Below are positions 1 to 10,705 of a stretch of DNA of 64,000 nucleotides, piece after piece; position 1 is the stretch's first letter, and the number at the start of each line of letters is the position of its first letter. The position numbers and the translations under genes are program-made. The stretch covers positions 248,001 through 312,000 of the forward strand of contig JACCIC010000136.1 of NCBI GenBank assembly GCA_018907035.1, read 5' to 3'. A model generated the notes under the pieces. It worked only from the letters and a program-made list of their open reading frames with translations. It ran no database searches and was not told where the DNA came from. Source of the stretch: Sycobia sp. Sy_11. Its lineage: Eukaryota; Arthropoda; Insecta; Hymenoptera; Epichrysomallidae.

Positions 1-137
1 TAGATAGAATACGATGTCCAGGGACTTTGGGACGGCTTCTACTGCTCGAACACGAAATCTCCCCCCCCCCCCATAGAAATTGTGCAAACACTAGGACATC
101 GTCTTTTACCGTTCAAACATGATACTCTTCATATGAG
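1..137. repeat. 60-bp minisatellite, first block
   Basis: About two degenerate units of the same repeat seen from 584 onward. Each has a GGACATCGTCTTTTACC-type start, then TTCAAACA, then an ACTC...AT/GTAGAAAT segment. A run of 13 C interrupts one unit near 61-73. The array continues after the mariner insertion at 138-583, so both blocks were once one array. It probably extends off the left edge. Confidence 0.6.
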
Positions 138-583
138 GGTTGCTATTTATATTTTGAGCCTTAGCGTATCAAGTGTTTGCAGGCTACCTAATGTATCCAA
201 TTGAAAGTTTAACCTTTTCAACCATAACTTTCTTCAGAACGTTTTGTTATTAAAGTATAACTTATGTTATCTACAACGACTTGAAAATTTTGTCTCAGCG
301 AAAAAATGGAACTAATTAGTTAAAATTTTCGTGCAATGGTTTTTTATAACTTTCGACGTGAGTTATCATGACAAGAGTGCATCGATCAACTTACTTCCAC
401 TTTTCGCGATGAAGCCGCATTCTTTGTCACTATTAAACACTGGTATAATACATTTAGTCGTGGCCGCAGTTCACTCCAGGATGAGTTCCGTGAAAGTCGT
501 CCAAAATCAGTTGTTAAAATAAAGCCACTTTCAATAATAAATTACTGTCTTTCATTATTAGGCTCAAAATATAAATAGCAACC
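138..583 (+). mobile_element. Internally deleted mariner (MITE-like)
   Basis: Terminal inverted repeats of about 23 bp, starting GGTTGCTATTTATATTTT, lie at 138-160 and, reversed, at 561-583. Between them, frames around 300-520 translate to a mariner transposase N-terminal (helix-turn-helix) segment ending in motifs such as SRGRSSLQDEFREGRPKSV. The reading frame is broken and the catalytic D,D34D half is missing, so this 446-bp copy is non-autonomous. It sits inside the 60-bp minisatellite. A TA duplication is visible on the right (584-585) but not clearly on the left. Confidence 0.7.
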
Positions 584-755
584 TACGTATTTGTCCTTCC
601 AAGACATTTGGACATCTTATTCTGCGATTCAAACTCGAAACTCCTCGTAGGAATCGTCCTGAGGCATCAAGTATCGTATTTAATCAAAATTTGCATGGTA
701 AATTTTTCGAGCGGATGCTCAAATATCGCCTTTTGAAGCGGAAATGACGCTATAG

Positions 756-805
<50 letters not shown>

Positions 806-1535
806 TGCGTATATATAATGTATTTATATATATGTATGCATATTATACACGACTTCTACGGGCACAAATGTACTTACTTGCGAGCACTGACAGTAGAGAA
901 AGATTTCAAAGTGTCTCCAGGTGACTTCTAGGGGGAGTATTATGTTCGGATGACAGAATATGTCTCGTGACGACTGCTCTAGAGAGTTTTCTGTTGGGCA
1001 TTGAATTTTGAGTTTTGAGACGACTTCTACTGGGAGTTGGAGTGTTCGACTGATAGAATACCAATCTCTTCATAGAAATCGTCCCGTGATACCTGCACAT
1101 CGTCTTCTATTGTCCAAACACGCAACTCCCCGTAGAAATGATCCCGAGGCTGTATATCGTATTCTACCGTTCAAGTACGAAACTCTCCGTAGTAGTCGTA
1201 TCGCCATACTTAAAAATCATTTCCTACCAACTAATCACGATACTTTCCATGGATATCGTCCAGAATCACCTGGACATCGTATATTATCATCCGATCATGA
1301 AAGTATGCGTAGAACATGTCCCGTGGAAGCTAGACATCGTTTCTTATTTACTAAAAACAATATTCCTCTTAGAAGTCGTTCGGAAACACCTGTTCCGGAG
1401 GCATTTTACCATACAAACACAAAATTCCCAATAGAAATTGTCCTGAAGCACCGCGATATCGTAATCCACCGGCCGTATACGCCAATAAAATATTTCTCTG
1501 TAGAAGACGTATTTAAAAGTAATAATGTATTATAA
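584..1535. repeat. 60-bp minisatellite, main block
   Basis: Diverged tandem units with a period close to 60 bp recur through roughly 600-700 and 905-1,460. Shared pieces are ACATCGT, TTCTA, TTCAAACACGAAACTC, and GTAGAAATCGTCC followed by a GAGGCA/CACCTG-like end. Because 60 is a multiple of three, one frame stays open on the plus strand (1,008-1,535) and encodes a 20-residue repeat of the form HR-L---H-T-RR-RPE-PG. I see no start context, splice site or homology to support a protein. A (TA)n tract at 760-802 interrupts the array. Confidence 0.6.
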
Positions 1536-1956
1536 CGGGGCCAAGATAGAGATAGGTACGGTCCTGGTACCTTATTATATTTCTTAAGACTGTTACAATT
1601 ATTATAGAACTTACCTATTAGTAATTATTTACTATTACCAAGGTTTCACCTACCTTGGCAATAAACAATTCTTCAATTGTTTAATCAATTATTTATTGTT
1701 AGGAATATACTGCTTGAGTATATATAAATAAGTGTTCTATAAATATTCTTTGATTCTGCTTAAGTGTCCTATAAATATTCTTTGATTCTCGATAAAAATT
1801 GAATAATAATAGAAAAATATGAATCGCACAGTTATCAGTTAGAATTACAGTAATTATTTAATATTAAGCAATAAATAATATTAAAATTATTAATATTAAA
1901 TACAAAAATTACTGTAATTCACCGCGGAGGCGGCAGGGTCCTGAATCGCCAATATC
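1536..1956. other. AT-rich stretch, no gene
   Basis: No supported gene. An inverted pair (GAATTACAGTAATT near 1,842 and AATTACTGTAATTC near 1,906) encloses about 50 bp of AT-rich DNA and could form a hairpin. Confidence 0.4.
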
Positions 1957-2904
1957 AGAATTTATTGGTTAGAAATAGGAAAAACATTGATAATATAGTG
2001 TAATAATTTAGATATATTTATTAAATTATAAATGCAATTATAAATTATTATTTAATTATCTAAGTACACCCGCAACCCTATTAGTTTATCGAGTGTGATT
2101 TAGTCGAGAACAATTATAATTTAAATTTTATTGAAATACAAATTTCGCGCGCTATGTGTTAACATAGTACGGTGATCAGGCCGTAGGAGTCGCTACTATA
2201 ACCTTTTATATTATATTTGCGCGAACCTCTCTCGACTACTTATACGCGCGGGCGGAATATATCGTCGCACTCACACGCGTATAAGCTAATCACACTCGCG
2301 ACTGTGCTTGTGTGCGTTTGTAATTCCCGCTCGAATTTGTTATAAACACACACAAGCTGATCTAACGGTTATTTTACTTCTATTCTTTATCGGCGTATAT
2401 AAACTTAAATATTAAGTACAATCGCGCGCACCAAAATAAATTAAATAAAATCAAATTCGACTATATATTTCAACGACAAATAATTCCCGCACGAATATCT
2501 GTCTACGCAAGAACACAAAAATTCGAATTAAATTTTTCTGTACCTGATGATGTTATAATTTAATTGATCAACAGCTCTCGTTGCGGGCCCGTTATCTTCG
2601 GTCGTTGACGATAGCTCTCTTATTATTTTCAGCTTTTTGAAACTTAGTCGAAATTACTCGATCTCAGAGTAATAATCACCAATATATGTTGACCAACAAC
2701 AACAAAAACAATAACAAAAAAATGTTCAATCACCAAAAATAACAAAAGAAAACAGTCTCCAAAACAATACTTAGTCTCCAATACAATCAACTACTTGACT
2801 TATTTCCCCCACTCCCATACCTCCAACTAGAATTCGATAGCGGCTATAACCAGTCGTCTGTCTCTTTCTAGTTCAAAACGAGCACCTACTTGGTGCCCGT
2901 TACA
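1957..2904 (-). mobile_element. Candidate LTR
   Basis: Read on the minus strand, the segment starts TGTAACGGGCACC at 2,904, a normal LTR start. Near 1,957 it passes into TGGCGATTCAGGACC, which resembles a primer-binding site just downstream of a 5' LTR. The length would be about 950 bp. No linked coding region can be followed to lower coordinates, and no second LTR copy was found. The call rests only on the termini. Confidence 0.35.

Positions 2905-2906
<2 letters not shown>

Positions 2907-2948
<42 letters not shown>
2907..2948. repeat. (TA)n microsatellite between two LTR-like ends
   Basis: About 42 bp of uninterrupted AT dinucleotides. The left side is two bases from an LTR-like GTTACA end. 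The right side is flush with a TGTAACG start. Confidence 0.9.
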
Positions 2949-2951
<3 letters not shown>

Positions 2952-3553
2952 AACGAAGCCGCGATCGAAATGCGACTCGTCAGTCGCGGCGCGTGCGGCA
3001 AACATAAACACGACACGACTTCGGCCGGCCGGCCGGCGGAGATGGACAGAGCGGGGGGGGGCGAAGGGTCGTTGCGGAGAGTAGAAAAGAGTAGTCTCTT
3101 TTTAGTCTAGTTTTGAATAGAAGGAGGAAAGACACGTGCGCCCGAGTCGAGAAAGAAAGAACAGTTAATACAGCAGGGTCGTCGGTGTGCGCGTTTTTGA
3201 GACGTTCTGCGGAGGGAAACGGGACCTCGCGACTTCGCTCCGACCAAGCGTACAAGCGGAGTACGCAGCCTGAGAGGATCGTCTACTGGAGCCAGCGACT
3301 GTTGGCATCACCGGGACCGTGCGGAAGGCTCAACAACTCCCGCCGTCGCCCAGCGCCTGCCGCGTTGGTGCTCGCGTCCTTTTTGTGTTGGCGCAGGCGG
3401 TCCAGGCGGGTCGCTGCCGTTCTGCGTCCACGTGTGATTACGTGTGCCGTCCGGCGTCGCCGCCGGTACTCCTCGGGGACGCCCCGTACATTCAGGTCAG
3501 TTTGAGCGAACGCGCCGTTGTAAGGCGCTCCGCCATCGGGCGGACGAGCGTGC

Positions 3554-3586
<33 letters not shown>

Positions 3587-3720
3587 CCCGCTTATTGCAG
3601 TTTGCGCTTTTCGCGGACGCTATTATAGGCGCGCGAGCATCGCATCTTTTCAATATTGTAGACCGGGAGATTGTGGTGCCAGTAATAAAACCTTATATTT
3701 GAACAGCACGTTCGCGTTTG
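2949..3720 (+). mobile_element. Candidate GC-rich LTR
   Basis: Starts TGTAACGAAGCCGCGATCG directly against a (TA)n tract. It is GC-rich, unlike most of the window, and contains a polyadenylation-like AATAAA at 3,684, a (GA)n tract at 3,557-3,586 and a run of G near 3,050. Arginine-rich open frames here are low-complexity by-products of the base composition. The right boundary is uncertain and orientation rests mainly on the AATAAA. Confidence 0.35.
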
Positions 3721-4384
3721 CTCCTACATTTTCTTTCCTTTCTCGCTGCCAGTTACTATCTCCCCTGCATAATTTCCCGCATCGCGCTGATATTGCGCGT
3801 AGGATCCACACGCCTCCGCTGGCACGGCGAAAAGTTTCCGCCGTGCGATCTGAGTTAGCTGCGGACGTGGTGCTCATTGCCGGAGCGCCGCGCACGAAAC
3901 AGGTGAGTAGGCTCGCGCCTTCGCGAGCCGATTTTTTTCTTTGTAATGGGCGATAAGCGTGAGAACGACGTGGGTTGTGCGTGGACCGTACGGGAGCGGT
4001 TGCGCGTCGTTATTCGCTGGAAAAAAATTGTTGACGTTAGTAACGTTCCAGTTATCAGGGGTTGGTACGACGTTGGTGGGGCGAGCAAGTAGCCTGGTTA
4101 CGGGGGAGCCATTGTGCGCTCTTCTAACTAGTGCTGTTGTATTCGTCCTCACGCACCGACGCTGTACCATCACCGTATCTCAACTGAGGGTTGACTCTAG
4201 TATCTTTTTTCAATTTTCCAGGTCATCCCTTAAAACAATTCGCACTTACACCATATATATTTTCCCTGGGATTCATGGGTACCGTTTCCTCTCTCGGGAC
4301 GTGGTGGGGGAATCATGGGGATGGCCGTAGGGGATAAACGTTATGGGTACTGCTTCTTCTTTGATTGTTGCCCTGTTATACTTC
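3721..4384. other. GC-rich stretch, no recognised gene
   Basis: Contains a consensus-like splice donor (CAG then GTGAGT near 3,900), but no open frame with recognisable homology. It may be leader sequence of the LTR-like segment to its left. Confidence 0.3.
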
Positions 4385-4640
4385 ACGGGGTGCGTCATTT
4401 ATATACATTTCTGTTCGCGCGCCCTTTATGTATATGTCCCTGTTCACGCGTCCTTTATCTCTTTGCCTCTGTTTGCGCCATTTATCTATCAATGCCAATA
4501 TATTTAGCTACATCTGTTCACGTGATTTATATTTAGTTTCATCTGCTCGCGCCATTTATGTGTATGTACCCCTATTCGCACGCCATTTTATACATATGTA
4601 TTGGGCGTCATTTATATGTGTGCCATTTATATGTGTGTCC
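4385..4640. repeat. Degenerate tandem repeat, about 45-bp period
   Basis: Five to six imperfect units share CTGTTCGCGCGCC followed by ATTTATnTATATGT. Units vary in length (roughly 30-50 bp) and decay toward the right, ending in short CATTTATATGTGTG repeats. Confidence 0.5.
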
Positions 4641-4657
4641 TGCGGCAGCGTGGGCAC

Positions 4658-4915
4658 TCAGCAACTGGCGACGTATTTGTTTAAACAGACGGTCGCTGCC
4701 GGCATTATTATGAGCAGTGGTTGCTGAGCTCCCGCAGCGGCTGCTGCTTGCCTGATGGTTTGCTCCATCATTGGCTGCATACTCGTCACCTCCTCATTAA
4801 CGTTTGCCATCCCGTCTAGCACCACCATTTCTTCCGACACCTGACGTGTCGTCTTATCTACACCTCTATCGTCCTCCCCCTCCCAAGACGAAACGGCAGG
4901 GGTCGACCGCCGCAA
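4658..4915 (-). pseudogene. Gypsy 3' region, unassigned frame
   Basis: An 85-residue minus-strand frame lies just downstream of the integrase piece. It has an alanine/glutamine-rich stretch near residues 55-66 and no motif I recognise. Its position suggests the C-terminal or 3' non-coding part of the broken Ty3/gypsy element. Coding status is doubtful. Confidence 0.25.
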
Positions 4916-4960
4916 GCAGGACGTGCACGCGCGGACGTCGATATTAGCTACAGGGTTTGC

Positions 4961-5300
4961 CTATGCGTGGTACGGCGCGATAAATTGGTGTACAATACCT
5001 AATTCCGCGAGTTTGGTCTTGAGCCAGTTGTTGGCAAACTCGGTACCATTATCCGAAATTAGGTATTTCGGGCAACCCCACTTGAAGATGATTTGCTCTT
5101 CAAGTGCCCGTTTGATTGTTTGGCCATTTGCTTTGCGTAATGGGCGTATCTCGATGTACTTGGTGAAGAGATCTTGAAACACCAAGAGATACTTATGTTG
5201 TCCCTTGTTGGTCGGGAACGGACCCATAATGACCTTCGATGTTTCGTTGTGACATCAAGCCCGTGGGTCCTCTCTGCGACACTTTGTGGTTGCCACGCTG
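4961..5300 (-). pseudogene. Ty3/gypsy integrase fragment
   Basis: The minus-strand translation shows the integrase catalytic core start: MGPFPTNKGQHKYLLVFQD, a first-acidic-residue context with TKYIEIRPLR, and the second-acidic motif LISDNGTEFANNW. It stops after HQFIAPYHA, before the final glutamate motif is complete. Upstream (about 5,245-5,300) another frame keeps the end of the HHCC zinc-binding region, with KVSQRGPTGLM-like residues. The family integrase joins element cDNA to host DNA. This copy lacks its C-terminus and is frameshifted from the upstream part. It is fused to reverse transcriptase by an internal deletion. Confidence 0.75.
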
Positions 5301-5864
5301 GCAATGGCATACCTCTCTGGAATGTGGCCGGGGCGTTCGCTAGCCCATAAGGTAATCTCATATATTGAAAGAGGCCTTTCTGCGGTAACCTCTTTGCTGC
5401 CCTCCTCAAGAGGCATTTGATGGTAAGCCTGACTGAGATCTATTTTAGTCAGGTACTGCGCGTCACGTAAGTTATCTAGCAGGACATCTATATGCGGAAG
5501 AGGGTATGCGTACTTTTTAGTGATGGCGTTGACTGCCCGGTAGTCAATGCAGAACTTTATTCTTCCGTCCTTTTTATGGACGATTACCCGGCAGCTGCTC
5601 CACGAGCTTTCTGATGGTTCTATGATACCCTCCTCGAGCAGTTGGTCAATTTCCGCATGTGCCTGCTGAAGGAGTTTGTCCGGTATTCGGCGGAGACGCT
5701 GTTTTATGGGATGGTGCCCATGGGTGCCAATTCCAGCGTTCTTGTATTTTTCGGTATTAAATGCCGTAGCACCCGTTCCAACTCTCTTTTGTCCGATTCT
5801 TTTAATTGGACTACCCCGTTCCGGTGAGTCACGATGTTGTGTGACGAAGTCCCTGATGATTTTC
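5300..5864 (-). pseudogene. Ty3/gypsy reverse transcriptase fragment
   Basis: In shifting minus-strand frames the order is: HHPIKQRLRRIP, an EEGIIEPSESSWSS segment, a KKDGRIKFCIDYRAVN finger motif, a PLPHIDVLLDNL segment, a YLTKIDLSQAYHQM palm motif (first catalytic aspartate) and LPYGLANAPATFQR. The sequence then jumps directly to the integrase zinc-binding region. The YxDD box, the rest of the palm, the whole RNase H and the integrase start are deleted. At least two frameshifts are present. This is a classic gypsy-family pol remnant and cannot be active. Confidence 0.8.
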
Positions 5865-6304
5865 TTAGACGTGTGCCATGTAGCGTCCGCAAAATTGATT
5901 TTTATCGAAAATTGTCATTTTTATCGACGTAAGTATGTCCATTCCAATTATCATGGCGTACTTCAAGGAAGCCGATACCTTGAAACAGGCTTTCATTTGT
6001 CGATTGTCGATTGTTAGTAACAGATCGATCTCGCCTTCGTCGGGACATACTTTGCCGTCCGGCATCTGCATATAGGAATGCACAGGTATTATAGCCGATT
6101 TTACCAGTTTGTCTGGACCAGCCCTACGTAGGATTTTCGAGCGCCAGCGTCGATAAGAGCTGGAAATATTTTTCCCATCAGGTGCCTTGATGTCGGGGTA
6201 TGTGTTTGTCACATCGCTGGCTCTGGCGCAGCCATCTTCATTGTTAATGTTAAGTGGAGTCATGCCCAAGGGATTATCGAGATTGACTCCAGTGTCCTCG
6301 TCCC
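5865..6304 (-). pseudogene. Ty3/gypsy protease region
   Basis: One minus-strand frame shows the C-terminal flap/hydrophobic part of a retroviral-type aspartic protease, ending YAMIIGMDILTSIKM. The active-site region lies in another frame near 6,130-6,155 and reads ALIDAGARKS, a D-A-G-A form of the usual D-S/T-G-A triad. The protease would process the Gag-Pol polyprotein. Here it is split by a frameshift between the triad and the rest. It lies between the gag zinc knuckles (upstream) and reverse transcriptase (downstream), the normal Ty3/gypsy order. Confidence 0.65.
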
Positions 6305-6541
6305 TTACTCGTTTCCCGAGCTCTCTCGTGGGCTGCAGCGGCAACAGTTCCATGTAGTGACATTGTTTTTGCCACAGTTGTAGCAATAGATTTCCCGTCT
6401 ATCGGGGCATCTGTCTACCCAGTGTCCTGTTTTCTTGCAGGTCCAGCAGGGCCTTTCATCCTCCCGCTGTGGTCCATTTTTGAAACGCCGTACGTTCTCT
6501 CGTACCGGGGAACGATACTCCCGATCTCGTCTATCAGGCAA
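6305..6541 (-). pseudogene. Ty3/gypsy Gag zinc knuckles
   Basis: Contains two CCHC-like nucleocapsid knuckles: CWTCKKTGHWVDRC (complete C-X2-C-X4-H-X4-C) and CYNCGKNNVTTWNC (histidine replaced). They follow a basic arginine-rich stretch. The family uses these to bind element RNA. The loss in the second knuckle and the frame break into the protease agree with a dead copy. Confidence 0.7.
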
Positions 6542-6882
6542 TCTGTAGGACCGGTATCTATGATCGTCTCTGCTAGGTGATCGGTATTATATATCGCTGC
6601 CGATACGGGTGAGGGATATCTAGGGGTGTTTTCTATGGTAAGCGGATGGTGACCGATACCGCGGCGATGGACTTCTTTGTCGCCAGCTCTCTTCTGCTCT
6701 TTGTCCTTTTGTCTCCCTGTTGACTATGGGAGACGGGCGGTCTCTTCGGGTACCTCTCCGAGAGTTATGGGAATGCGATCGTACGATGTTGCCCCTTGTG
6801 TCTGCTGAGGCGGATGGCTCACTTATCGTAACCGTTTTCTTGAGGCCGTTTTTTTTTCATCATCGATTGCCGCCAGTCTCGA

Positions 6883-8040
6883 TCATCTATTCGCCCTTTC
6901 TGACGGAGAGTAGGCCGCGGTGCTCACCATGCATTCATCTTTTGCCGGCGGATCTTTGTACCGCTTCGTGAGCTCGTTCTTCTGCTCGATTTTCTGACCC
7001 AGCAATTGCAGCTCGTCAATGGACCGGAACTCGTTTCTACTAATTTTTTCCATGTATGATGGATACAAGTTTCTATATATTCTGTCGAGCTGTGCTTCTA
7101 GTGTTAGTGCAGGTGCCATTTTATCCAGCAAGACGTGTATGCCTCTGGGGTAAGAGCCAATGGGCTCTTTTGAGCCTTGCGTTCTATCACGCAATTCCCC
7201 TTCGAAGCGCAGCGCTGCCTTGAATTCTTCCAGGGTACGCCATTGTTTGTATAGGGATCTGGCCCAGATGCGGGCTGGGCCGCTCAGTATCCCTCGAATC
7301 AGTATCAAAATGTCAAAATGCCGGGATGTCGAGACTGTTCATCGTCTCTTCCATCCTATCGATAAATTCCTCCACATCTTCGCGAGGGGCTCCCATGAAC
7401 TGCACCAACCCCTGGCGCAGCAATTGTCCAGTCAGCGTTTCCTTCAGATAGGTATTTTCGCAGGGTAGGCTTGTGTTGATGTAATTAGATGTTGTCGGTG
7501 CTGCATTAGGCGTAGGCTGCGTGGCCTCCAGCTGTTGTGCAGGGCATGCCCGAGTGTGGCATTGTGGCGTACTGCTGGAACAGTGCCGGATGAGCATATG
7601 GCCATCCTCCAGGCAGATGTGGCCAGCTGTTGGCAGCAGCGGGGACATGGTTATCTCCAGTGGTGTTCGTGCTGTGCGCTGGTGGTGACGACCATGGCCT
7701 GTACGGGTATCCCATGTATGGAGCGGTATTCGGGCAGATCGGTGCCATGGTGGCGATATGGAATTCTGTGGAGTTTTTATTTTCCGCAGTATCGATATTT
7801 TCTGCGACATGTTGTATGTGGTCAAGTGCGGTGGAACTCAAAACTTTTGATAATTCCACAATATCTCGGTTTGTCTCTTTTGCTTCGTCCTCTTGGGCAT
7901 GCCATTCTGCTGCTTTTGTTCCGAAATGCCGCCGTATTTCGAAGCGCAATAGTCTGTCTCTCAGCAGATCTTAGCAGAGTGATTACAGATGCATGAGTGA
8001 GCTTCCAACATTGGAACTTGGCTAGAATATTTGAGGACAA
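6883..8040 (-). pseudogene. Ty3/gypsy Gag capsid region
   Basis: Overlapping minus-strand frames (7,822-8,040; 7,506-7,949; 7,313-7,825; 6,883-7,308) together give a Gag-like protein. It has a charged N-terminal part, a proline/histidine/methionine-rich linker, a QGLVQFMGAPREDVEEFIDRM capsid start, then LIRGILSGPARIWARS and EEFKAALRFEGELRDRTQGS, typical of retrotransposon capsid (retrotrans_gag) folds. At least two frameshifts split it. The piece from 6,542 to 6,882 joins capsid to zinc knuckles but has no long open frame. No 5' LTR was found directly above 8,040; an R1-clade element starts nearby. Confidence 0.65.
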
Positions 8041-8099
8041 ATGTATGAATCTACATGAATGAAGTTTAGAACGAGGTACTCTTGAACAAATGACAGACC

Positions 8100-8506
8100 A
8101 CCGTGTTCGCCGTGCGGTGCGACCCGTGAGCTGCCAAAAGGAGATCCTGGGTGTCGAGGCTTACGCCTGGTTGCGTGCTGGGTGACCCGAAACATCTTTG
8201 GCTCCCGCTGACGGCAAGACGGAAGGCTAGATCCTAGCCAGATCTAGTCAAACGGCTTTGGGGAGTGCGTTCGGTGTGTGATTTCCTCCGATGTTTCTCC
8301 AGAGAGTGAAACACCTTGTTGTTGGGGTGCGAAGCGCGAGAGGACGGAGGTGGAATAGTGCACCAGAGCGTGCTATACTCCTGCACAATGGTCCGAGATG
8401 AGTCAGCCCTTGCAGGCATGTGTTGGGGGGCTGCCTGATCGAGCTCAACGTTGAAGGGTCCAGGAGGCCGACCATCTGCAGGAATGAAGTAAAAAAAAAT
8501 TGATCT
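8100..8506 (+). mobile_element. R1-clade element A, 5' untranslated region
   Basis: A GC-richer, non-coding leader directly precedes ORF1 of the plus-strand non-LTR element. The exact 5' end is not certain. Base composition changes near 8,100, where the AT-rich gypsy border gives way to CCGTGCGG-like sequence. Confidence 0.4.
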
Positions 8507-9701
8507 ATGGATTGCCTAAAGCAACAAAGGAGTTACCTTGAGGTGGGGGAGGGAGCGCTGGCTGAGGCCGGGATTAAGTCTGTTGAGCGGACGAGTGAAC
8601 TGCAGATTATTCTCCAACTTGCTCGGCTGCTCAAAGACATGATAAAGGCAATGAAGAGCCAACCGAATACAAAAAAAGATATTAAGGATGGCCTTCCAAA
8701 AGCTGAAGAGCTCGTAGATGCTCTTTAGCACAAAATACAAGAGAAGAGGGTACCGGGGAGCTTCCTCCCAACAACTAGGCAGAAGAGAGAAGAGACAACC
8801 CCGAAGAGACCGGCATCAAGTCCCCCGGATATCTCCCTTACTAAGGAGAAAAAAAGGAAGAGCAGGAAGACAAAAAAGAGGGGTGGAATGTTAAGTTCAA
8901 AAAAAAATAAGAAGAAGAAGCAAAGTGAGCAGAATGCTAAGGAACAACCTCAGCATCCAAAAAAAAATCACAGAAATAAAAAAAAGGCCAAAGCTCGATG
9001 CGATCGCCATCAAACCAGCGCAGGGGAAATCCTACGCTGAGGTGATGAGATCCATCGAAGCGATCAAACCGGAGGACTTGGGCGCGGATGTGAGGACCGT
9101 CCGGAAAAACAAATCGGGTGAGGTGCTGATTGAAATCAGACATACCAAACCCGAAGGTCGGAAGGCACTTGCTGAAGTACTCAAGGAAGCGACAGGCCAG
9201 AGCGGCTGTGTCAGGGAGCTGGCCCCTAGAGAAAGTCTAGAGGTTAGAGACCTGGACTGTTGCGTGACGGAGGATGAGGTGTGCGCGGCCCTCAAAAGCA
9301 AACTGCCAGATTATCGTGCCGAGTTGCAGGTCAGAGTGACCAAATCCAACACTGCGGAGCAGCGTGCTGCCATCGTAGTGCTGAAGGAGGTTCCTGCCGC
9401 GCAGCTTCTGAAGACCAGGTTTTTGCGAGTGGGCCTGGTGAATTGTCGTGTACGCCGCCGCGACATAATGACGAGGTGTTACAGGTGCCTAGGCTATGGC
9501 CACCCAAATCATAGCTGTAAAGGCCCTGACCGTAGCGCCTTTTGTTATCGTTGCGGACAGAGAGAGCACAAGGTCGCGTCTTGCTCCGCAGAACCCGAAT
9601 GCTTTCTCTGTAAAGTTCAAGCGAAATCGGAGGGACGCCGGCACGGTTCCGGTTCCGGCGCCTGTCCGAATTTTTTGGGATGCTCTCTCAAAAAACGCTA
9701 A
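8507..9701 (+). pseudogene. R1-clade non-LTR ORF1 (Gag-like), element A
   Basis: The open frame 8,925-9,701 (258 residues) carries the ORF1 core. A KPAQGKSYAEVMRSI segment leads into an alpha/beta RNA-binding-like region, then three CCHC knuckles near the C-terminus: CYRCLGYGHPNHSC, CYRCGQREHKVASC and a CFLCK start. The N-terminal part lies in another frame from 8,507 and stops at 8,728; a lysine-rich linker (8,730-8,925) is frameshifted. In R1-clade elements ORF1 binds the RNA and escorts it to the target. ORF2 starts within a few bases of its stop (ATG at 9,703). Confidence 0.75.
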
Positions 9702-9702
9702 A

Positions 9703-10705
9703 TGGTCGTAATTCTGCAAGGGAATATTAATCGCAGCAGGACAGCTGATCACCTCCTTCTTCGGTTTGCCACGATACTGATGCTGATATATTAATTATCA
9801 GCGAACAGTATCGGAACAGAGAAGGAGTAGGTTGGTTCACCGATAACTTTGGAACGGCGGCCATTTGGATTCCTGACCCACGAAAAACAAAAGTAGAGGG
9901 TCATGGATCTGGAAATGGCTATGTTTGGGTACGATGCAATCGCATCACGTATGTGAGTTGCTCTCTTACACCCAACCAAGCCATAGGTGACTACCAGGTC
10001 ATACTAGATGACCTGGAAGACACCGACAGAGAAATGAAAGGTGAGATGGTGACGGCAGGTGACTTTAATGCAAGGGCCCTAGAATGGGGCATAGCGGGGC
10101 CCGACTCCAGGGGTCGAAGAGTCATAGAACTAGTGTCCACACTAGGTCTAATAGTTCTAAATACTGGCAATACTTCGACCTTCAGGAGACCGGTCTATGC
10201 CGAAACTATATCTGATGTGACCTTTGCGACTGAACATCTGGCCTATCGAATCCAGGACTGGCAGGTGATCGAGGACTACACAGCCGGCGATCACCAGTAC
10301 ATCAGATTCCGCGTATGTGATAAAACGCCAGGATTCACTGGACACAATTCGCGAGGGCCCCCTAGATGGAACGTTGCAGGGATAAATAGAGAGAAATTCT
10401 CACAGGCCATTAAACGCGGTCAGCAAAGCCTTGTTAGGATTCCAAATGGCTCATTGACAATTCAGCACGCCAGGGAGTTGACTAACGCCACAATGCGCAT
10501 TCTACGCCGGGCTTGCGAAGAGTCGATGCCGTGCAAAGTTGTTGGTAGAAAAAGACCTCCTGTTTACTGGTGGACGGCTGAGGTAGCTGACATGAGGCGT
10601 AGGTGTTTACATCTACGACGAATGTTACAGAGAGCTCGTAAACACGGAGATGACATCACTTTGAGGAGGGCTGAATACAAGCTATCTAAGAAAGCCCTTC
10701 AATGA
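9703..10705 (+). pseudogene. R1-clade ORF2 endonuclease domain, element A
   Basis: Starts MVVILQGNINRSRTADH, the usual start of an apurinic-like endonuclease domain. A frameshift near 9,770-9,777 breaks it, after which ADILIISEQYRN continues in the next frame. Further motifs are VTAGDFNARALEWG (catalytic D and N), a SDVTFAT segment and a GDHQYIRF version of the SDH motif. After residue 180 of the second frame comes the endonuclease-RT linker with PPVYWWTAEVADMRRRC, typical of R1 and relatives. The domain nicks the target DNA. It is close to intact apart from the frameshift. Confidence 0.8.

Noticed and set aside
2890..3084. Open frame across (TA)n giving a YIYIYI protein
   Set aside because: Pure translation of a dinucleotide repeat joined to GC-rich LTR-like DNA.
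3113..3956. Several overlapping arginine/serine-rich frames
   Set aside because: GC-rich sequence lowers stop frequency in all frames; no homology, start context or conserved motif.
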